Assembly (NCBI GenBank): GCA_023251155.1
Contig: JAHEZH010000017.1
Span: 1-53,244 of the forward strand
Direction of reading: 5' to 3'
Length of the DNA stretch: 53,244 nucleotides
Source: Flammeovirgaceae bacterium
Lineage (GTDB): Bacteria; Bacteroidota; Bacteroidia; Cytophagales; Cyclobacteriaceae
A model generated the notes under the pieces. The model worked only from the letters and a program-made list of their open reading frames with translations. It made no database searches and was not told the origin of the DNA. Numbering within the stretch: position 1 is the stretch's first letter; every line of letters begins with the position of its first letter. The position numbers and the translations under genes were made by a program. Below are positions 18,427 to 25,657 of the stretch, one piece after another.

Positions 18427-18499
18427 CTTATTTCGAGATGAGCCTGCAAATTTACTAAAAATACCTGCCTTGTGGCCTGCCCTTTGCTGTGCCTAAAAC

Positions 18500-18507
18500 T
18501 ATATTTG
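18500..18507 (+). promoter_or_regulatory. Perfect TAnnTTTG -7 box before the lipoprotein/OM pair
   Basis: TATATTTG matches the Bacteroidota -7 consensus at all fixed positions and lies 19 bases before the TTG start at 18527. A good -33 TTTG at the usual spacing is not seen. Confidence 0.4.
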
Positions 18508-18526
18508 TAACCAAAAGATTCCAGCT

Positions 18527-18982
18527 TTGAGAATTCTGTTTATTGCCTGTTTAGCTATAATCACATTGATCTGCGGCTCCTGCTTTGAAAAGGGGGATTG
18601 CGTCATCAATAACAGTAACCTGCTCAGGATTAAATTTACCAATACCAAGGATAAAACGGCTCACCCGATTAAGTTCACCTCTATTAAAGTGGACAGCACT
18701 TCCATCGTACTCTATTCGGGGCAGGAAGTAAGCGCCATTGAATTACCGGTTAATCCCAGTAAAACCCATACCTCGTTTACGATCAGCCGGGCCGATGTTC
18801 CTGATGTTACATTGAATGTTACCTATACGAATAAAACGATAATTACTTCTGCCGAGTGTGGGGCTTTTATTTATCAGCAAGGCGTTAAGTTGGAGAATAA
18901 TCCGTTTGAGGGTACCATCGTTAAAGAAGTGAATGTTCAACTACTGAGAAATGCGGCTGTCAATTTTGAAATCTTTTTTTAG
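18527..18982 (+). CDS. Putative lipoprotein, DUF6452-like
   Basis: 151 residues from a TTG start. A signal segment RILFIACLAIITLI runs into CGSC, where Cys19 is the likely lipidated residue, so this is an exported lipoprotein. The mature part is beta-rich with internal cysteines (KGDCVI, SAECGAFIY). The size, the cysteine spacing and the following gene recall the DUF6452/DUF6048 pair of Bacteroidota; this is a recollection of context, not a computed match. It overlaps the next gene by 32 bases. No ATG occurs upstream in frame after the promoter box, which is why TTG is accepted. Confidence 0.65.
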   Translation: MRILFIACLAIITLICGSCFEKGDCVINNSNLLRIKFTNTKDKTAHPIKFTSIKVDSTSIVLYSGQEVSAIELPVNPSKTHTSFTISRADVPDVTLNVTYTNKTIITSAECGAFIYQQGVKLENNPFEGTIVKEVNVQLLRNAAVNFEIFF

Positions 18983-19712
18983 CATTCTCTTCGCAGCGGC
19001 TTGCTTGTTGGCTCAGGCACAGGAAGCAACGGTAGATACGCTACACGTGCGCAATAAGTTTTTGCCAACGGGCTTGCGTATCGGTACAGATGTAATCACC
19101 CTGGTGAAGAGTAATCGCAGCAGTCAGTTTGCCGGCTGGGAAGTTAATGCCGATCTGGACATCAACCGTTATTATTTAGTGATGGATTATGGGCAATGGG
19201 CCATGTCACAGCCGATCACTACCGGGCAACGATTTGTAGGTGGCCCTGTTACCACAGGGCTGTATGAAAACTCAGGTCGGTATGTTCGCTTTGGTGTGGA
19301 TGTGAATTTTTTAAAGAAAGATCCGGATAGAAATATGTTCTTTCTGGGCTTCCGAATCGGCAGATCTTCGTTTCATGATGCCGCTTCGTTTGTTGACAGC
19401 ACAGCCTATTCAGAAACAGTCAATATTAATTTCGGAGCTACGACCAAAGAGTTGGTCAACTCGAACCTCACAGGCCATTGGGCAGAGCTCACCACCGGGC
19501 TTCGGGTAAAAATCTATAAGTTCTTCTGGATGGGGTATACCGCCCGAATGAAATTTCTTCCTTCCGTATCGGGAGAGCAGGAATTAACTTCGTATGATAT
19601 TCCGGGCTTTGGAATTGCTTCGCGCAGATTATACTGGGGATTCAATTATCAATTGTTCTTCAGGATACCCTTCACTTCCAAACAGGTGCCTGTAGAAAAT
19701 GCGAAGAAATAA
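18951..19712 (+). CDS. Putative outer-membrane beta-barrel protein, DUF6048-like
   Basis: 253 residues with a signal peptide (RLSILKSFFSILFAAACLLAQAQ). The mature part alternates hydrophobic and polar residues with many aromatics (INRYYLVMDYGQWAMSQ, GFRIGRSSFHD, RRLYWGFNYQLFFRIPF), the pattern of a small outer-membrane barrel. The ATG at 18951 lies inside the previous gene; the 32-base overlap is larger than usual, but no later start keeps the signal peptide. It ends one base before the stop of ftsY on the other strand. Function is not known. Confidence 0.65.
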   Translation: MRLSILKSFFSILFAAACLLAQAQEATVDTLHVRNKFLPTGLRIGTDVITLVKSNRSSQFAGWEVNADLDINRYYLVMDYGQWAMSQPITTGQRFVGGPVTTGLYENSGRYVRFGVDVNFLKKDPDRNMFFLGFRIGRSSFHDAASFVDSTAYSETVNINFGATTKELVNSNLTGHWAELTTGLRVKIYKFFWMGYTARMKFLPSVSGEQELTSYDIPGFGIASRRLYWGFNYQLFFRIPFTSKQVPVENAKK

Positions 19713-19713
19713 A

Positions 19714-20673
19714 TTACCGACCTTCGTTTTTCTTAAACAGTGAATCAACAAACTCTGTCTTGTTGAATACCTGGAGGTCTTCCATCTTTTCGCCTACACC
19801 GATATACTTCACGGGTATTTTAAATTCGTCTGAGATGCCAATCACTACGCCCCCTTTTGCGGTGCCGTCCAGTTTGGTTATAGCCAGGCAGGTAACATCC
19901 GTTGCTTTCGTAAACTCCCGTGCCTGAATCAGGGCATTTTGTCCGGTGCTTCCATCCAATACCAGCAGCACATCATGCGGTGCATCCGGAATGACCTTTT
20001 CCATCACGCGCTTGATTTTTGAAAGTTCCGACATCAGGTTGATTTTGGTATGAAGTCTTCCTGCGGTGTCAATGATAATCACATCCACCCCTTGTTCTAC
20101 TCCGGCTTTTACGGCATCAAAAGCGACAGCCGATGGATCGGTATTCATGCCTTTGGAGATTACCGGTACCCCCACACGATCTCCCCATATTTTTAATTGA
20201 TCGACCGCTGCCGCGCGAAAAGTATCGGCTGCACCCAGCAATACTTTCTTGCCGTTTTTAGTGAATTGGGAAGACAGTTTTCCAATCGTGGTCGTTTTGC
20301 CTACCCCATTTACCCCCACCACCATCAGCACATAGGGCTTTTTGCCCACGGGTGTTTCAAAATCAACGACATCTTTGGTTTGATTTTCGGAAAGCAGTAG
20401 TGCTATTTCCTCTTTCAGAATGCGATCAAGTTCCTGCGCGCCCAGGTATTTATCGCGGGCTACGCGCTGCTGTATGCGCTCAATGATTTTCAATGTGGTA
20501 TCTACGCCCACATCAGAGCTTACCAGTACTTCTTCCAGGTTGTCAAGTACTTCATCATCGATGGTGGATTTTCCCACCAGTGCCTTTCCCAGCTTGCCAA
20601 AAAAACTTTCCTTGGACTTTTCCAGTCCTTTATCGAGCGATTCTTTTTTATCTTTTGAAAACAGACCGAACAT
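19714..20673 (-). CDS. ftsY: Signal recognition particle receptor FtsY
   Basis: 319 residues: a short N-terminal A region followed by the full NG domain, so a compact FtsY without the long acidic extension of E. coli. Docks SRP-ribosome complexes at the membrane and hydrolyses GTP together with Ffh. GTPase motifs are VGVNGVGKTTTIGKL (G1), DTFRAAAVDQL (G2), DTAGR (G3), TKLDGTAKGG (G4 and closing loop). The N-terminal MFGLFSKDKK is an amphipathic membrane-targeting start. It lies downstream of the ribosomal protein genes, separated from them by a terminator. Confidence 0.97.
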   Translation of the reverse strand: MFGLFSKDKKESLDKGLEKSKESFFGKLGKALVGKSTIDDEVLDNLEEVLVSSDVGVDTTLKIIERIQQRVARDKYLGAQELDRILKEEIALLLSENQTKDVVDFETPVGKKPYVLMVVGVNGVGKTTTIGKLSSQFTKNGKKVLLGAADTFRAAAVDQLKIWGDRVGVPVISKGMNTDPSAVAFDAVKAGVEQGVDVIIIDTAGRLHTKINLMSELSKIKRVMEKVIPDAPHDVLLVLDGSTGQNALIQAREFTKATDVTCLAITKLDGTAKGGVVIGISDEFKIPVKYIGVGEKMEDLQVFNKTEFVDSLFKKNEGR

Positions 20674-20703
20674 AGCAGCGGGGTTGTAAAGGTCATAAAT
20701 ACA

Positions 20704-20730
20704 AAAAAGTCCCTTTGTGGGGGACTTTTT
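20704..20730. terminator. Intrinsic terminator after the rpmB-rpmG-DUF4295 genes
   Basis: GTCCC (20709-20713) pairs with GGGAC (20721-20725) around a 7-base loop, flanked by five A and five T that extend the stem. It works in the minus direction at the end of the ribosomal gene run. It is only 31 bases from the ftsY start, so ftsY needs read-through or a promoter in that gap. Confidence 0.75.
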
Positions 20731-20751
20731 CTAAATTCTTTTTAGAGCGAA

Positions 20752-20910
20752 TTAGCCTTTTTTAGCTAATGTTTCCTTCACTAAATCGGTAGCTACGATT
20801 TCTTCTCTGAAAGTATAAGCACCTGTCTTTTCAGATTTCACAGCGCGAATCACTTTAGCGTAGGTCTTACCATCGGTTTTCTTCAGGGACGCAACAACTT
20901 TCTTTGCCAT
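20752..20910 (-). CDS. DUF4295 family small protein (52 aa)
   Basis: A 52-residue basic protein starting MAKKVVASLKKTDGKTYAK and ending TDLVKETLAKKG. It is the short protein that follows rpmB and rpmG across Bacteroidota (DUF4295), and its size, charge and linkage point to a ribosome-associated role, though none is proven. It starts 3 bases after the rpmG stop, so it is cotranscribed with L28 and L33, and is followed by a strong terminator. Confidence 0.88.
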   Translation of the reverse strand: MAKKVVASLKKTDGKTYAKVIRAVKSEKTGAYTFREEIVATDLVKETLAKKG

Positions 20911-20913
20911 GGG

Positions 20914-21096
20914 TTATTTAATTTCTTTGTGTACAGTATATTTTTTCAAAACCGGATTGTATTTCTTCAATTCAATACGCTCGGTAGTGTTTTTACGGTT
21001 TTTGGTAGTGATGTAGCGACTCATTCCTGGCTGACCAGTAGTCTTGTGTTCAGTACACTCCAAAATCACCTGAATTCTGTTTTTACTTCTTGCCAT
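20914..21096 (-). CDS. rpmG: Large ribosomal subunit protein bL33
   Basis: 60 residues, typical L33: [20 protein letters not shown], then [19 protein letters not shown]. Only one cysteine (Cys14) remains and the second CxxC pair is replaced (KYNPVLKK), so this is the zinc-free C-minus form. It sits between rpmB (21 bases upstream) and DUF4295 (3 bases downstream). Confidence 0.95.
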   Translation of the reverse strand: MARSKNRIQVILECTEHKTTGQPGMSRYITTKNRKNTTERIELKKYNPVLKKYTVHKEIK

Positions 21097-21117
21097 TGCC
21101 TTCTGATGTTTAAAATA

Positions 21118-21357
21118 TTAGTTCGCTAAAAAACCATTAGCACGTGCTTCTTTCAACACAGCGGTAATGCCTTTTAGGTTGATTGTCTTAATTGCTTTAG
21201 TCGATAACTTCAATGTGATCCACTTGTTTTCTTCAGGAATGAAGAAACGCTTCTTCTGAAGGTTAGGATAAAATCTACGCTTCGTCTTATTGTTAGCGTG
21301 TGATACGTTATTTCCTACCTGAGGACGTTTTCCAGTGATTTCGCAAACTCGTGCCAT
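21118..21357 (-). CDS. rpmB: Large ribosomal subunit protein bL28
   Basis: 79 residues. Clear L28: [20 protein letters not shown], then [18 protein letters not shown] and [14 protein letters not shown]. First gene of the three-gene ribosomal run; a promoter candidate is seen upstream at 21398-21429. Confidence 0.96.
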   Translation of the reverse strand: MARVCEITGKRPQVGNNVSHANNKTKRRFYPNLQKKRFFIPEENKWITLKLSTKAIKTINLKGITAVLKEARANGFLAN

Positions 21358-21397
21358 AATCTGTCAGATTTTTTACCTCTTTTTTGAAAAGGGACTG

Positions 21398-21429
21398 CAA
21401 ATATCGGAAAAAGCACTTCAATTATCCAA
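21398..21429 (-). promoter_or_regulatory. Candidate promoter of the rpmB-rpmG-DUF4295 operon
   Basis: On the minus strand TTGG (21426-21429) is followed after exactly 20 bases by GATATTTG (21398-21405), matching the phylum's TTTG/TAnnTTTG layout with one mismatch in each element. The predicted start gives a leader of about 30-40 bases to the rpmB ATG. Confidence 0.45.
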
Positions 21430-21660
21430 CTCTACTTGGAAAAATCCGATAGCATCGTGAGCAAGTTATGTGAAATTGGTCTCTAAAATCACTTTTTCAG
21501 CTCCAAAAGCTTCATTCAAACCTTAAAAAATAAATAAAGAAACCGGGCCTCAAACCTTAAAAACGGCTAAAGTTTTCATGGGTCAGTCCAAATCGTAACA
21601 CCAATTGAAGGATTATGGAATTCTAAAAATTGATGTATTTTTAGATAAATCTAATACACT
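21430..21660. other. AT-rich intergenic stretch with a 14-bp direct repeat
   Basis: No gene is seen between the rpmB promoter and the small ORF at 21661. The 14-mer TCAAACCTTAAAAA occurs at 21516-21529 and again at 21550-21563, 34 bases apart start to start. A TATTTTTA box at 21636-21643 could be the -7 element for the small ORF. Nothing else stands out. Confidence 0.4.
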
Positions 21661-21753
21661 ATGGAATACCTGATTACTCTATTTCTATCTCTTTTTGATG
21701 ATGAACCTGTAAAGGAGGAGCAGTCTACATCAAGTGCATTTTATCATTCTTAA
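21661..21753 (+). CDS. Candidate 30-residue small protein or leader peptide
   Basis: An ATG-initiated 30-codon frame. The peptide starts hydrophobic (MEYLITLFLSLF), continues acidic (DDEPVKEE) and ends rich in Ser/Thr (QSTSSAFYHS). Codons 18-20 contain AAAGGAGG (21711-21718), a full match to the anti-Shine-Dalgarno sequence, which is rare in this phylum. A perfect intrinsic terminator follows 22 bases after the stop. The arrangement fits a monocistronic small gene, or a leader peptide controlling the glycosyltransferase that begins directly after the terminator. I do not recognise the peptide; a chance frame remains possible. Confidence 0.4.
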   Translation: MEYLITLFLSLFDDEPVKEEQSTSSAFYHS

Positions 21754-21774
21754 ATTTTTCTGCTTCTTAACCCG

Positions 21775-21809
21775 GCTGCTCTCAACTTCAAATTAGAGCA
21801 GCTTTTTTT
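21775..21809 (+). terminator. Perfect intrinsic terminator abutting the glycosyltransferase start codon
   Basis: GCTGCTCT (21775-21782) pairs without mismatch with AGAGCAGC (21795-21802) over a 12-base loop, followed by seven T (21803-21809). The next base is the A of the glycosyltransferase ATG at 21810. Position suggests attenuation of the downstream gene or a strict gene boundary. Confidence 0.75.
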
Positions 21810-23042
21810 ATGCAATCGGTCAACGCCACCCAAGCTACTCTCAGCGTTTGCGTCATCACAAAAAATGAAGGTAGGTTTCTAAGAACCTGTCTTCAGTCCA
21901 TTCAGGAGATTGCGAATCAAATTATTGTTGTCGATTCCGGGTCAACGGACGCTACCTTAGAAATAGCCCGCTCATTCCATGCAGACATTTCAACGATTGA
22001 GTGGTTAAATGATTATTCTTTTGCCCGAAATCAGGCCATTAGCAAATGCATTGGTGAGTGGATACTTTTTTTAGACGCCGATGAATATCTTCAAAATCCG
22101 AAGGCCTTAATAAATAGAATAAAAAATGTCTCCGATTCCCGATTGGGTGGATTTCTGATTGAACGAACAGATATCTATCGCCACAAAGAGAGTGGCCTTC
22201 TTATTCACTACCCTGTAGGGTTGGTGCGATTATTCCGGAATAATGCCGGGTTTAAATATTCCGGAGCAGTTCATGAACAAGTTAACACCTCCATAACTTC
22301 ACAGGGATTTGGTATCGAAGTATTGATCGGTTGTCAGATAATTCACCAAATCAATGAATATGAAGACGCTGCTCTGAACATCAAGCAACGAAGATATCTA
22401 ACCCTGATCAGGGAAGAACTTATTAAGTCTCCAGAGAATGACTGGATGAATTATCAGAAAGCAAAGACCCTTTGGTTTCTGGATGAGAAAGAAGAAGCAA
22501 AAAAAGTATTCGCTGCTATAAGCGAGCAAACTAAATCTGAATTGGTCATCAGATGCTCTTGTTATTGCAATCTCGCCATCTTGCTCATGGAGGAAGGGAA
22601 CACCGGGAAAGCCCTCGAAGTTGTGCAAAAGAGCCTGGCTCTCAATCCCCATCAATCCATGGGAAGGATGGTTCTGGGAAATATATTGTATCAAGAGAAT
22701 CGATTTCGCGAAGCCATACAAGCTTTTAGGAAAGTACAAACACGGTTAAATAAAATTCATTTTAATCAGATCATACCAGGCGATCTTTATGTAAAACCTG
22801 AAGAGCAGAAATATAAAATCGCCAGTTGTTATCTGGCCATGGGGAAAAGACTGGCCGCCTGGTATTTGTTGTCGAGCGCCTTAAAGATTAACCCCAATCA
22901 TGTCACCAGTATTTTACTGCTATCTAAAATACTCCAATCAAAAAATAAGAATAAAGCAATTGCCCTTGCGAGGAAATGCATCTCGATTAATCCTGAATGG
23001 AATTCCGCACAACTTTTTTTGAAAAAACTAACCGAAAAATAG
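21810..23042 (+). CDS. GT2 family glycosyltransferase with C-terminal TPR region
   Basis: 410 residues. Residues about 10-225 form a GT-A domain: LSVCVITKNE at the start of the Rossmann sheet, VVDSGSTD (Asp42), the metal-binding DxD in LFLDADEYL (Asp89/Asp91) and the acceptor-side VHEQV motif. Residues about 225-410 are helical TPR-like repeats (NPHQSMGRMVLGNILYQENR, NPNHVTSILLLSK). This layout resembles the cytoplasmic SunS-like glycosyltransferases, some of which modify peptides, but most members have unknown acceptors. No membrane segment is seen. The ATG follows a terminator T-run directly with no ribosome-binding sequence. No other in-frame ATG precedes the conserved LSVCVITKNE, but alternative GTG/TTG starts cannot be excluded. 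Confidence 0.85.
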   Translation: MQSVNATQATLSVCVITKNEGRFLRTCLQSIQEIANQIIVVDSGSTDATLEIARSFHADISTIEWLNDYSFARNQAISKCIGEWILFLDADEYLQNPKALINRIKNVSDSRLGGFLIERTDIYRHKESGLLIHYPVGLVRLFRNNAGFKYSGAVHEQVNTSITSQGFGIEVLIGCQIIHQINEYEDAALNIKQRRYLTLIREELIKSPENDWMNYQKAKTLWFLDEKEEAKKVFAAISEQTKSELVIRCSCYCNLAILLMEEGNTGKALEVVQKSLALNPHQSMGRMVLGNILYQENRFREAIQAFRKVQTRLNKIHFNQIIPGDLYVKPEEQKYKIASCYLAMGKRLAAWYLLSSALKINPNHVTSILLLSKILQSKNKNKAIALARKCISINPEWNSAQLFLKKLTEK

Positions 23043-23060
23043 AAGTGCGGTTAGTTTTTT
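23022..23060 (+). terminator. Perfect 13-bp terminator with the stop codon in its loop
   Basis: AAAAAACTAACCG (23022-23034) is exactly complementary to CGGTTAGTTTTTT (23048-23060). The loop 23035-23047 contains the glycosyltransferase TAG (23040-23042), so the last codons form the stem. It isolates the glycosyltransferase from the kinase gene. Confidence 0.8.
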
Positions 23061-23090
23061 ATTTTAGAATAATTTAAGTCTCATTTGAAA

Positions 23091-25028
23091 ATGAAAAGAT
23101 TCCTGTTTTTTATTCTCCTCCTGAGCGGTCTTCGTGTGGTGGCACAAAACCCCGTGGTCGATAGTCTTGAAAATCAACTTCAAAAAAAGATAACCGCTGC
23201 TGAACGGGTGTCGATTCTGTCTGAGCTTTGCTGGCAATACCGGCAGATCAATCAGGCGAAAGGTTTGCGGTACGGGAATGAGGCCGTGCGGTTGGCAAGA
23301 GAAAGTGGTGATAAAAAGGGACTGAGCAAATCGCTTAATGATTTATCCATCCTCTACATGGACAAAACCCAATTCGATACCGCCATACTATTATTAAATC
23401 AGGCATTGGCAATTCGTATTCAGCTTAAAGACTCGGTTGGAGAAGCGGCCATTTATAATAAGCTTGGAATCATTTATCAGAACCAATTGAATTTGAAGGA
23501 GGCTTTAACCCATGCATTAAAAGCACTTGATCTTTACGAAGCACTTAAGATGGATCCGAACATTCAGACAACCATGAATAACATTGGCGTGATCCATTAC
23601 AACTTGCGGAATTTAGATAAGTCATTAGCCATCCATTCGCAATTGATGGAGCTGCGTAGCAAGTCGGGCAACCAGTATGGTATGGGGCAAACGATGTTAA
23701 ACATGGGTAATGTATATGTGGCCAAGGGTGATACACTGAAGGGAATGAGTTACTATGAAAAGGCTGCTTCCCTTTTCAGAAAACTGGATAAGAAGGAAGA
23801 ACTTGCCACTGTTCTTAATAACCTGGGTACCTACCATAACCAGAGAATGGAATTTAATCAGGCCAGACAGAATCTGGAAGAGTCACTTGCCATAAGGCGT
23901 ATGTTGAATAATCCTAAAGATATCAGTACGGTTTTGGCATTGCTAGGAGAATTGAATTCATTGACAAAAAATTACAAGCAGGCTAAAAATAATCTGAAGG
24001 AGGCATTAACAATAAGCAAGCAATTCGAGCTTCCTCAGGAGCGGCTGCTTTATCAGAAGTTAGCATTGCTGTATGCCCGATTGAACAATGCAGACAGTGT
24101 TTACTATTATTACTCGCAATACGATTTGATCAATAACAAGTTGTATGAAGATAACATTAAGACTCAGGTAGCCGAACTCCAGACTAAGTACGATACCGAA
24201 AAGAAAGAAAATCAAATTACACTCCTGCAGCAGGAAAATGAACTGAAAGAATCCAGAATTCAACGCAATCAGTTGTTGGTGTCATTATTAATCATTGCCA
24301 TTGCTGCTTTAGTCGTGTTTGGTTTTCTGTGGCGCAACAGGTTGGTGTTAAAACAAAAAGTGGAACTCGAAAGTACTAAAGCAATTTTGCGTGAAAGCCA
24401 GCTGCAAGCGGTGATCAGCTCGCAGGAAGAAGAGCGTAAACGGTTTGCGCAGGATCTTCATGATGGTATGGGGCAGTTGATATCGGCAGTGAAGCTGAAT
24501 CTTTCAAAAGAATATGTAGAGAAAAACGCGTTGAACCATGCCGTAGAGGTACTCAACGAAATGAATGCAGAAATCAGAAACATTGCGTTCAACCTGATGC
24601 CACAAGTATTGATTAATGGTGGCCTGGAGGAAGCACTATCCGAGCTGGCTTATCGGGTGAACAATACGGGTAAGGTGGAGATATCAGTAAGTGCATTTGA
24701 TCTGGAAGAGGCGATGGAGCCCGAGAGAAAAGTAGCACTCTATCGTGTTTGCCAGGAGTGGATCAACAACGTGATCAAATACAGCGGTTGTACTAAAATG
24801 GACGTGCAGTTGGTGCAGCATGCGGATGAATTGGTGATTACCATTGAAGACGATGGTCATGGATTTGATGCTGGCGTGCTGGCTTCGTCTACAGGCAATG
24901 GGTGGCGCAATATCAACTCACGACTTACGCTGGTGCATGGGCAAATTGAAATTGATTCCAGCCCTGCGCGGCAAGGCACTACTGTCACAATATCGGTGCC
25001 GGTATTGGCCCTGGCTTCGGCTGCGTGA
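23091..25028 (+). CDS. TPR-containing sensor histidine kinase (HisKA_3, NarL/DesK type)
   Basis: 645 residues from the ATG at 23091; a TTG at 23085 would add two residues. Signal peptide (KRFLFFILLLSGLRVVAQ), then about six TPR units in the periplasm (residues about 30-365), one transmembrane helix (LLVSLLIIAIAALVVFGFL), a coiled coil, and the kinase. The phosphorylated His is in RFAQDLHDGMGQL (codon 24459-24461), followed by an HATPase domain with CQEWINNVIKYS (N box) and IEDDGHGFD (G1). The sensor therefore reads something in the periplasm, probably a protein or peptide, through TPRs. The cognate regulator is very likely the LuxR-type protein at 25.7 kb, two genes on. A 17-bp palindrome follows 10 bases after its stop. 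Confidence 0.93.
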   Translation: MKRFLFFILLLSGLRVVAQNPVVDSLENQLQKKITAAERVSILSELCWQYRQINQAKGLRYGNEAVRLARESGDKKGLSKSLNDLSILYMDKTQFDTAILLLNQALAIRIQLKDSVGEAAIYNKLGIIYQNQLNLKEALTHALKALDLYEALKMDPNIQTTMNNIGVIHYNLRNLDKSLAIHSQLMELRSKSGNQYGMGQTMLNMGNVYVAKGDTLKGMSYYEKAASLFRKLDKKEELATVLNNLGTYHNQRMEFNQARQNLEESLAIRRMLNNPKDISTVLALLGELNSLTKNYKQAKNNLKEALTISKQFELPQERLLYQKLALLYARLNNADSVYYYYSQYDLINNKLYEDNIKTQVAELQTKYDTEKKENQITLLQQENELKESRIQRNQLLVSLLIIAIAALVVFGFLWRNRLVLKQKVELESTKAILRESQLQAVISSQEEERKRFAQDLHDGMGQLISAVKLNLSKEYVEKNALNHAVEVLNEMNAEIRNIAFNLMPQVLINGGLEEALSELAYRVNNTGKVEISVSAFDLEEAMEPERKVALYRVCQEWINNVIKYSGCTKMDVQLVQHADELVITIEDDGHGFDAGVLASSTGNGWRNINSRLTLVHGQIEIDSSPARQGTTVTISVPVLALASAA

Positions 25029-25038
25029 TGCGTTTCTT

Positions 25039-25055
25039 TCCGTACTGGCACGGAT
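25039..25055 (+). promoter_or_regulatory. 17-bp palindromic operator candidate, copy B
   Basis: TCCGTACTGGCACGGAT, 58 bases upstream of the ATG at 25114 and in the same orientation relative to that gene as copy A is to the CHAT gene. All 17 bases equal copy A. CCGT and ACGG half sites flank a 6-base centre. Confidence 0.6.
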
Positions 25056-25113
25056 AGTAAAATCACCCCGGGCGGGTATTTCACCGGTGCGGATGTCCTT
25101 CTATTTTTAACGC

Positions 25114-25647
25114 ATGGATTATACCTACCAGAATGCCCCGGCAGATAAACCTTTGACCATTCTTTTGAATGAGTTTACGATGACCGTGCGTACTTCTGGT
25201 CAGGAGGAAGTCTTCCCCTATTCACAGATTGTGGCCGTGCAGCTCGATCGCAGTGAACGGAATTACAAAACGATGCTCATTACTGAAAGCAGTAAGATCA
25301 TTGTGATCACTAACAAATCGTATCTCGCCGATCGTACGCCACGCGATCAGTCAAGAGCATATACCACGTTTGTTCGCGTGCTGCATTTTCATTTGAAGGA
25401 TAAAAGCCGAGCTGTTTTTACCTCGGGCAACAAAAATAAAATCTGGGTATTAAGCCTGATCTCCATACTGATTACGGTGATCATCTCTTTTACGGTCGAG
25501 CATTTCGGATGGGGTCTTGTGAATCCTTACCTGCAGGCAGGGACGTTGGCTGCTATGGCTGGCATTGTTATACTGGCGCTGAATATGGATAAGTGGCCCA
25601 GGGCCTATCAACCGACCGATATTCCATTAGAATTCCTGCCTGAATAA
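25114..25647 (+). CDS. Membrane protein of unknown function between kinase and regulator
   Basis: 177 residues. The N-terminal 105 residues are soluble and beta-rich (LTILLNEFTMTVRTSGQEE, KTMLITESSKIIVITNKSYL), which resembles a small PH-like or bacterial-PH membrane-facing domain. Two transmembrane helices follow (IWVLSLISILITVIISF and LAAMAGIVILALNM) and a short cytoplasmic tail. Not recognised as a named family. It lies between the histidine kinase (85 bases after) and the response regulator (10 bases before), with operator copy B in front, so it may tune or localise the signalling pair. That role is inferred from position only. Confidence 0.7.
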   Translation: MDYTYQNAPADKPLTILLNEFTMTVRTSGQEEVFPYSQIVAVQLDRSERNYKTMLITESSKIIVITNKSYLADRTPRDQSRAYTTFVRVLHFHLKDKSRAVFTSGNKNKIWVLSLISILITVIISFTVEHFGWGLVNPYLQAGTLAAMAGIVILALNMDKWPRAYQPTDIPLEFLPE

Positions 25648-25657
25648 TTTTATTGTG

